Assembly: GCA_958450365.1 (NCBI GenBank)
Contig: CAUEEP010000134.1
Coordinates: 480,001 to 544,000 of the forward strand
DNA from: Mesorhabditis belari
Lineage: Eukaryota; Nematoda; Chromadorea; Rhabditida; Rhabditidae
Reading direction: 5' to 3'
DNA: 64,000 nt
Of the stretch, positions 59,500 through 64,000 are shown piece by piece. The notes beneath the pieces were generated by a model, which was not told the DNA's origin, made no database searches, and saw nothing but the letters and a program-made list of their open reading frames with translations. Position 1 is the first letter of the stretch. Each line of letters begins with the position of its first letter. Position numbers and translations under genes: made by a program.

Positions 59500-59850
59500 A
59501 AAGTAATTTCAATGGATTTTTGCACAGAATAATCTGCAGAGAAGTGGAAATCGTAAAACGTTTAAATTTAAGCAATAACTTTTTAAGTTGACACCCAACT
59601 AGGATAAAAAATATTCTTTCATCCAAATCCTTCTCCCGGAAACAAAGGAATTTGAGTGAACTTTTACACAGCATAATCTGGAGAGAAATGAAAATCGTAA
59701 AACGTTTAAATTTAAGCAATAACTTTTTAAGTTGCCACCCAACTAGCATAAAAAAATATCCTTCCATCCAAATTCTTCTACTGGAAGAAAAGTAATTTCA
59801 CTGAACTTTTACAAAGCATAATCTAAAGAGATTCTTCTTCCGTCGGTGCC
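59500..59850. repeat. ~137-bp direct repeats interrupted by a SINE-like insertion
   Basis: AAATCGTAAAACGTTTAAATTTAAGC units at 59549 and 59692 with following sequence. The end AGATTCTTCTTCCGTCGGTG is found again at 60165-60184 on the far side of the SINE-like repeat. Confidence 0.7.
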
Positions 59851-60085
59851 GAAAGAGGAAATACAAGGAAGAAGAGAAGGGAAGAAAGCAAAGGAGGGCT
59901 AAAATCGACGAAAAGCTCTAGGTTCTAGTTTTCTACCAAATTTAGATTAATTAGCATAAGATTAGATTAAATTAAACAAGCTGATAAGAGCCACCGCGTC
60001 TCTTGCTAGCGGGTCAACGTTGGTTTACCCAAGGCTTTCAATCCAGCCCAACTTTGGTGTGTTTCAATAAAAATATTTGAATAGC
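59848..60085. repeat. SINE-like repeat copy 2 (no tRNA-like head)
   Basis: Shares AAGCTCTAGGTTCTAGTTTT, AACAAGCTGATAAGAGCCAC and CCAAGGCTTTCAATCCAGCC with 54880-55360 but lacks about 0.25 kb of its middle. Confidence 0.65.
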
Positions 60086-60699
60086 ACAAAAAATATCCTT
60101 CCATTGAAATCCTTCTACTGGAAGAAAAGTAATTTCACTAAACTTTTACACAGCATAATCTAAAGAGATTCTTCTTCCGTCGGTGCCGAGCCTGTTGCAA
60201 CACGTTTCCAAAAAACTTCTACAAAGAATTAAAAGACGAAAAATTCCATCGTTTTCTTTCTAAAATCGAAATAATCTTGCTTTTTAGCTAGCTGGATTGG
60301 AATTTTAAAAAAAGTTATTTAATTCTTCAAAAGTATGATGACAATTTGAGCATAATAAACCAGGAAGTGAATTTTTTTTGAAAAATTCTCTGCTCACAAA
60401 TCATTGCTTTAATTCCCTGAAGAATTTTTGCTTAAAAGAAAATGATTTAATCGGATTTGGTCTAATAAAAGACATCTTGAACGTAAAGAAATTTTTTAGA
60501 TTCGATTCTAAAGTTAAAACTAGTTAAGTTAACAAATTCCCCAAAGGATTGTGACGTGAAAATCGTGGAAAAAGGCTAATCATTTGAGGGTAATCGTTTG
60601 GAAAACGATCACTTTCGCGTTTCTTTTACTTTTTTTTCGTTAATAGAATTTAAATAGAGGACTCTGGACAAAATAACGAGATTGATGTCGAAAAAGTGC

Positions 60700-61035
60700 G
60701 GGCAAAATGGAATTAAAATGGAATTTCGTTGAATTAAACTGAAAATGGAATTGAAATGTTTAGAAAGAGTTTTAAAAGGTTCAAACGTTCAAAAAGATTT
60801 CAAATTCTGGAAGATTTAAAGAGTTTTTAATAAAAAAAGAGAAAATTCGGAGATTTTTGACAATTTTCGAACAAAATAAAGAATTTTGAAGATTTTCGAC
60901 GAAATCTTGGGATTTATTTGGATTTTGAATGAGTCACAGGATTGGTTAGATTACTTTTTACGTTTTGTAACTGATTGTAACAGATGAAATTTGGGAAATT
61001 TTGTTGACATCAGTCTTGGACAACGCGCGCCTTAT
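60700..61035. repeat. long dispersed direct repeat, copy 1 (others 61570-61830, 61975-62040, 63260-63345)
   Basis: TGAAATGTTTAGAAAGAGTT, CAAAAAGATTTCAAATTCTG and GAATGAGTCACAGGATTG recur in order in the copies; the later ones are progressively shorter at the left. Confidence 0.8.
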
Positions 61036-61194
61036 GAGCAGGGGCCTTAGAGCGCCTTATGAGCGCCTTATCTTGTTGTTAGCACCAAATTTAATTTAAC
61101 AAACCAAATTAACAGGTTTAAGTCCGGCGATGACGGTGGCCACTGATTGTAACAGATGAAATTTGGGAAATTTTGTTGGTATCAGTCTTGCACA

Positions 61195-61415
61195 ACGCGC
61201 GCCTTATGAGCAGGGGCCTTATGAGCAGGGGCCTTATGAGCAGGGGCCTTATGAGCAGGGCCTTATGAGCAGGGGCCTTATGAGCAGGGGCCTTATGAGC
61301 AGGGGCCTTATGAGCAGGGGCCTTATGAGCAGGGGCCTTATGAGCAGGGGCCTTATGAGCGCCTTATGAGCGCCTTATGAGCGCCTTATGAGCGCCTTAT
61401 GAGCGCCTTATCTTG
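61195..61415. repeat. 15-bp minisatellite (GAGCAGGGGCCTTAT), then GAGCGCCTTAT
   Basis: About ten 15-bp copies followed by five 11-bp copies, the latter a 4-bp-shorter form. A seed of one copy of each lies at 61035-61072 in the neighbouring duplicated flank. Confidence 0.95.
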
Positions 61416-61569
61416 TTGTTAGCACCAAATTTTGATGCAGATTTGTACCCAATGTGACTTTGAGCCCTATAAATTGAAACGATTGAATGGGGAGAATGAA
61501 GAATTGATTTTGGAGCCATTAATCGTCGAGAAATATCAAGTGGAGCGTTTCCTTTTGATGCATATTCCG

Positions 61570-62045
61570 GGTAAAATGGAATTAAAATGGAATTTCGTTG
61601 GATTAAACTGAAATTGGAATTGAAATGTTTAGAAAGAGTTTTAAAAAAGTTCAAACGTTCAAAAAGATTTCAAATTCTGGAAGATTTGAAGAGTTTTTAG
61701 AAACAAAAAGAGAAAATTCGGAGATTTTTGACAATTTTCGAACAAAATAAAGAATTTTGAAGATTTTCGACGAAATCTTAGGATTTATTTGGATTTTGAA
61801 TGAGTCACAGGATTGGTTAGATTACTTTTTTTTACTATAAAAAGTTTTCCATATGCTGTAACACAGGCAGCAAGCCATTTCGGAAAAGCATCAACAGTGG
61901 GGGAAAGGTAGGGGACATTGATTTCATTGCCAAGCTTTCTGAAGGGATTTTCTTAAGTGAATCGATATTGAAATGAGATTTTCGACGAAATCTTGGGATT
62001 TATTTGAATTTTGAATGAGTCACAGGATTGTTTAGATTACTTTTT
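61570..62045. repeat. long dispersed direct repeat, copies 2 and 3
   Basis: 61570-61830 matches 60700-60960; 61975-62045 repeats its last part. Between them lies GCTGTAACACAGGCAGCAAG, which is related to the hairpin at 63510-63552. Confidence 0.75.
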
Positions 62046-62186
62046 TTAGACTTTTAGGCTTTTAGGCTACTACAGGATGTCCCAAAATTACCCGGAACTA
62101 TACAACCGGATTGGTTAGATTGGTTAGATTACTTTTTACGTTTTTACTAGTTACTTTCAAGATCTGGATTCAATTAAAACAGAATT

Positions 62187-62548
62187 ACCGTATTTACTCT
62201 ATTAGTATTTACTATTTTTTCAATCCCCTTCCAGACGACGCCACTATTAGAGAGGACCCCACTATTAGAGAAATTTAAAAGAACATAAAACCAAAGTTTT
62301 AAATTGAAAAGATATCAATTTTTCTCCGAAATTCTTGACAAAACAAGTTTGGCTTCATATTTTATTTAGCTTTAACCGTAAAAAAACATTAACAAACAGT
62401 AAAAGAACTAATCCAAGAGATCAACAATTGATGTATCACTTTCGTTACCAATATCTTCTTCCAATTCGAGAGGACCCCACTATTTTTTCAACCCCCCTCC
62501 AGACGACCCCACTATTAGAGAGGACCCCACTAATAGAGTAAATACGGT
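62187..62548. mobile_element. MITE, ACCGTATTT family
   Basis: ACCGTATTTACTCTATTAGT at the left and ACTAATAGAGTAAATACGGT at the right are perfect inverted ends; GACCCCACTATTAGAGA is repeated inside both arms. Confidence 0.88.
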
Positions 62549-62984
62549 ATGTTAAAATCACGAATTTCTGCTTGAGAGCAAAAAAAAATAAAGCTTTAAA
62601 AGATTTATAAAAAAACGATACAACCGAAGTTTATAAAATCATTTCTATTTAAAAATTCTAGTTCTATTTTAAAATCATTTCTTCTTAAATCAAAAAGTAA
62701 AAACATAACTATTTATTCTTTAGCAAGATAAATAACAAGATAGACAAGATAAATAGCTTTTTTAAAAAGTTTTCCATGATGCCTTTCGTAGTTTGACTGC
62801 GCACCAAAATGTGCAGCGCGTGAGAAACGATGGGGCAATGATTATTTAGATATTTTATTCCGAATCTAGCACAATCACTAATCTAGCGAGAATCAATCGT
62901 TTGTTAAGAATAAATAGAATCAAATCGTTGGTTCAGTGTTTTCTGAAACACTGAACAAACGATTGATTGAGCCAACGATTGAGC

Positions 62985-63092
62985 ATCAATCGCATCAATC
63001 GCATCAATCGCATCAATCGCATCAATCGCATCAATCGCATCAATCGCATCAATCGCATCAATCGCATCAATCGCATCAATCGCATCAATCGG
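62985..63092. repeat. 9-bp minisatellite (CATCAATCG), 12 copies
   Basis: Perfect units. Frames of HQS, INR or DAI repeats are all open, on both strands, so coding cannot be inferred. Confidence 0.97.
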
Positions 63093-63345
63093 TGTTTCAA
63101 AGCCAAAAAAAAATTGGGCTCCGTCTCTTTTTATTACACAAACGATCTTTAGAGGAAGGAAAAGAGAATCAGAGATCAATCAGAAATCAGAAATCAGAGA
63201 TATTCATAATCAAAGCATTAAATAAGATTTCACAGAAAAGAGCTACTTTTCTGCGCAGGAGTAAAGAATTTTGGGGATTTTCGACGAGATCTTGGGATTT
63301 ATTTGAATTTTGAATGAGTCACAGGATTGTTTAGATTACTTTTTT

Positions 63346-64000
63346 TAGGCTTTTTTACTACAGAATGTCCCAAAATTACCCGGAACTATAAAACCGAAGT
63401 TTTTAAGATAATTTCTTCTTAAATCAAAAAGTAAAAACATAACTATTTATTCTTTAGCAAGATAAATAACAAGATAAACAAGATAAATAGCTTTTTTTAA
63501 AAAGTCTTTTATGTGCTGTAACACAGGCCAATGCTTGTGTTACAGCACATGGAAGTCAAATGGACTCTAAATGGCCAAAGCCATTGAAATTTAGACTAAA
63601 CAAATTTATCTTTATATGAAAATCGACTATAAGATTGACTAAAGAGAGAAAAAACCTTTACAGACTGTTTTGAAAAAAAAAACAGACTAATAAAACCATG
63701 ATCACATGATAAAATAAACCCGAAAAACAAAGCTCTCATTTGAAGATGTTTGGTTTAAAATTTAGAGTCCATTTGACTCAACAAGGCACTTCAGACACGG
63801 CTTGAGAAAGAAAAAAATTGTTAATTGAATGGTGTTTCAAAGATCGAAAAACAATAGAATTCAAATTGAAAAGAAGGAATCGAATGGGGAAAAGTGATCC
63901 CTGGGAATTGGATGAGAATTGGAGTCAAGATTTTGCTACAACTCTGGTTAGAGATTAACTAGGGAAAGGTACAAACTTATTTACTGTCGATATATCTAAA
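63346..64000. other. no gene seen; GCTGTAACACA hairpin at 63510-63552
   Basis: ATGTGCTGTAACACAGGCCA faces TGTGTTACAGCACAT. A GTCCCAAAATTACCCGGAAC segment at 63366 is shared with 62082, perhaps an old Tc1-like end. Confidence 0.5.

Noticed and set aside
62904..63313. HQS / DAI / INR repeat proteins
   Set aside because: A 9-bp perfect repeat opens several frames on both strands equally.

Overview
The window is nuclear DNA of a eukaryote, most likely a nematode. It is AT-rich, the genes have very short ancestral introns (36-65 nt where no transposon has landed), one gene is an MSFamide-type (nlp-1-like) neuropeptide precursor, and mariner, pogo, piggyBac and non-LTR fragments are scattered throughout. 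I cannot name the species. Only about five protein genes and one clear tRNA are supportable in 64 kb; most of the rest is transposon sequence, MITEs and minisatellites.

Layout. 1-12.5 kb: MITEs, a possible two-exon small secreted Cys-rich gene (minus), a decayed pogo-like transposase, a hAT-like MITE with perfect 8-bp target duplications, tRNA-Ser(GCT) and tRNA-derived SINE-like repeats. 12.56-25.0 kb: a twelve-exon divergent p38/MAPK-like kinase gene (plus; model 497 aa with every splice phase consistent). Its introns carry a 2.5-kb mariner, two TATA-flanked foldback elements with a 41-bp satellite inside, a piggyBac derivative and re-duplicated scraps of the gene itself. 25-30.5 kb: mariner, a Tc1-like remnant carrying a 600-bp minisatellite, and three small elements end to end. 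30.6-41.1 kb: an eleven-exon acyl-CoA thioesterase/BAAT-family gene (plus; model 436 aa), whose sixth intron is a nest of TTAA-flanked, TATA-flanked and pogo-derived elements. 41.9-43.8 kb: a two-exon gene for a 68-aa single-pass membrane protein (minus), with a mariner in its intron. 46.06-49.4 kb: a four-exon nlp-1-like neuropeptide precursor (minus; 79 aa), again with a mariner in an intron. 49.4-64 kb: minisatellites, MITEs, a non-LTR 3' end and SINE-like repeats; no gene I could support.

The most unusual system is a family of elements ending TGTCGTAGCC...GGCTACGACA. All five copies are flanked by TATA duplications and one insertion has an intact empty site about 2 kb away. One copy carries an HHCC integrase-type open frame, which points to a Ginger-like (integrase-encoding cut-and-paste) transposon with foldback ends and satellite-bearing MITE derivatives. 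All gene models are by eye from splice signals, phase and remembered family motifs; no alignment or expression evidence was available.
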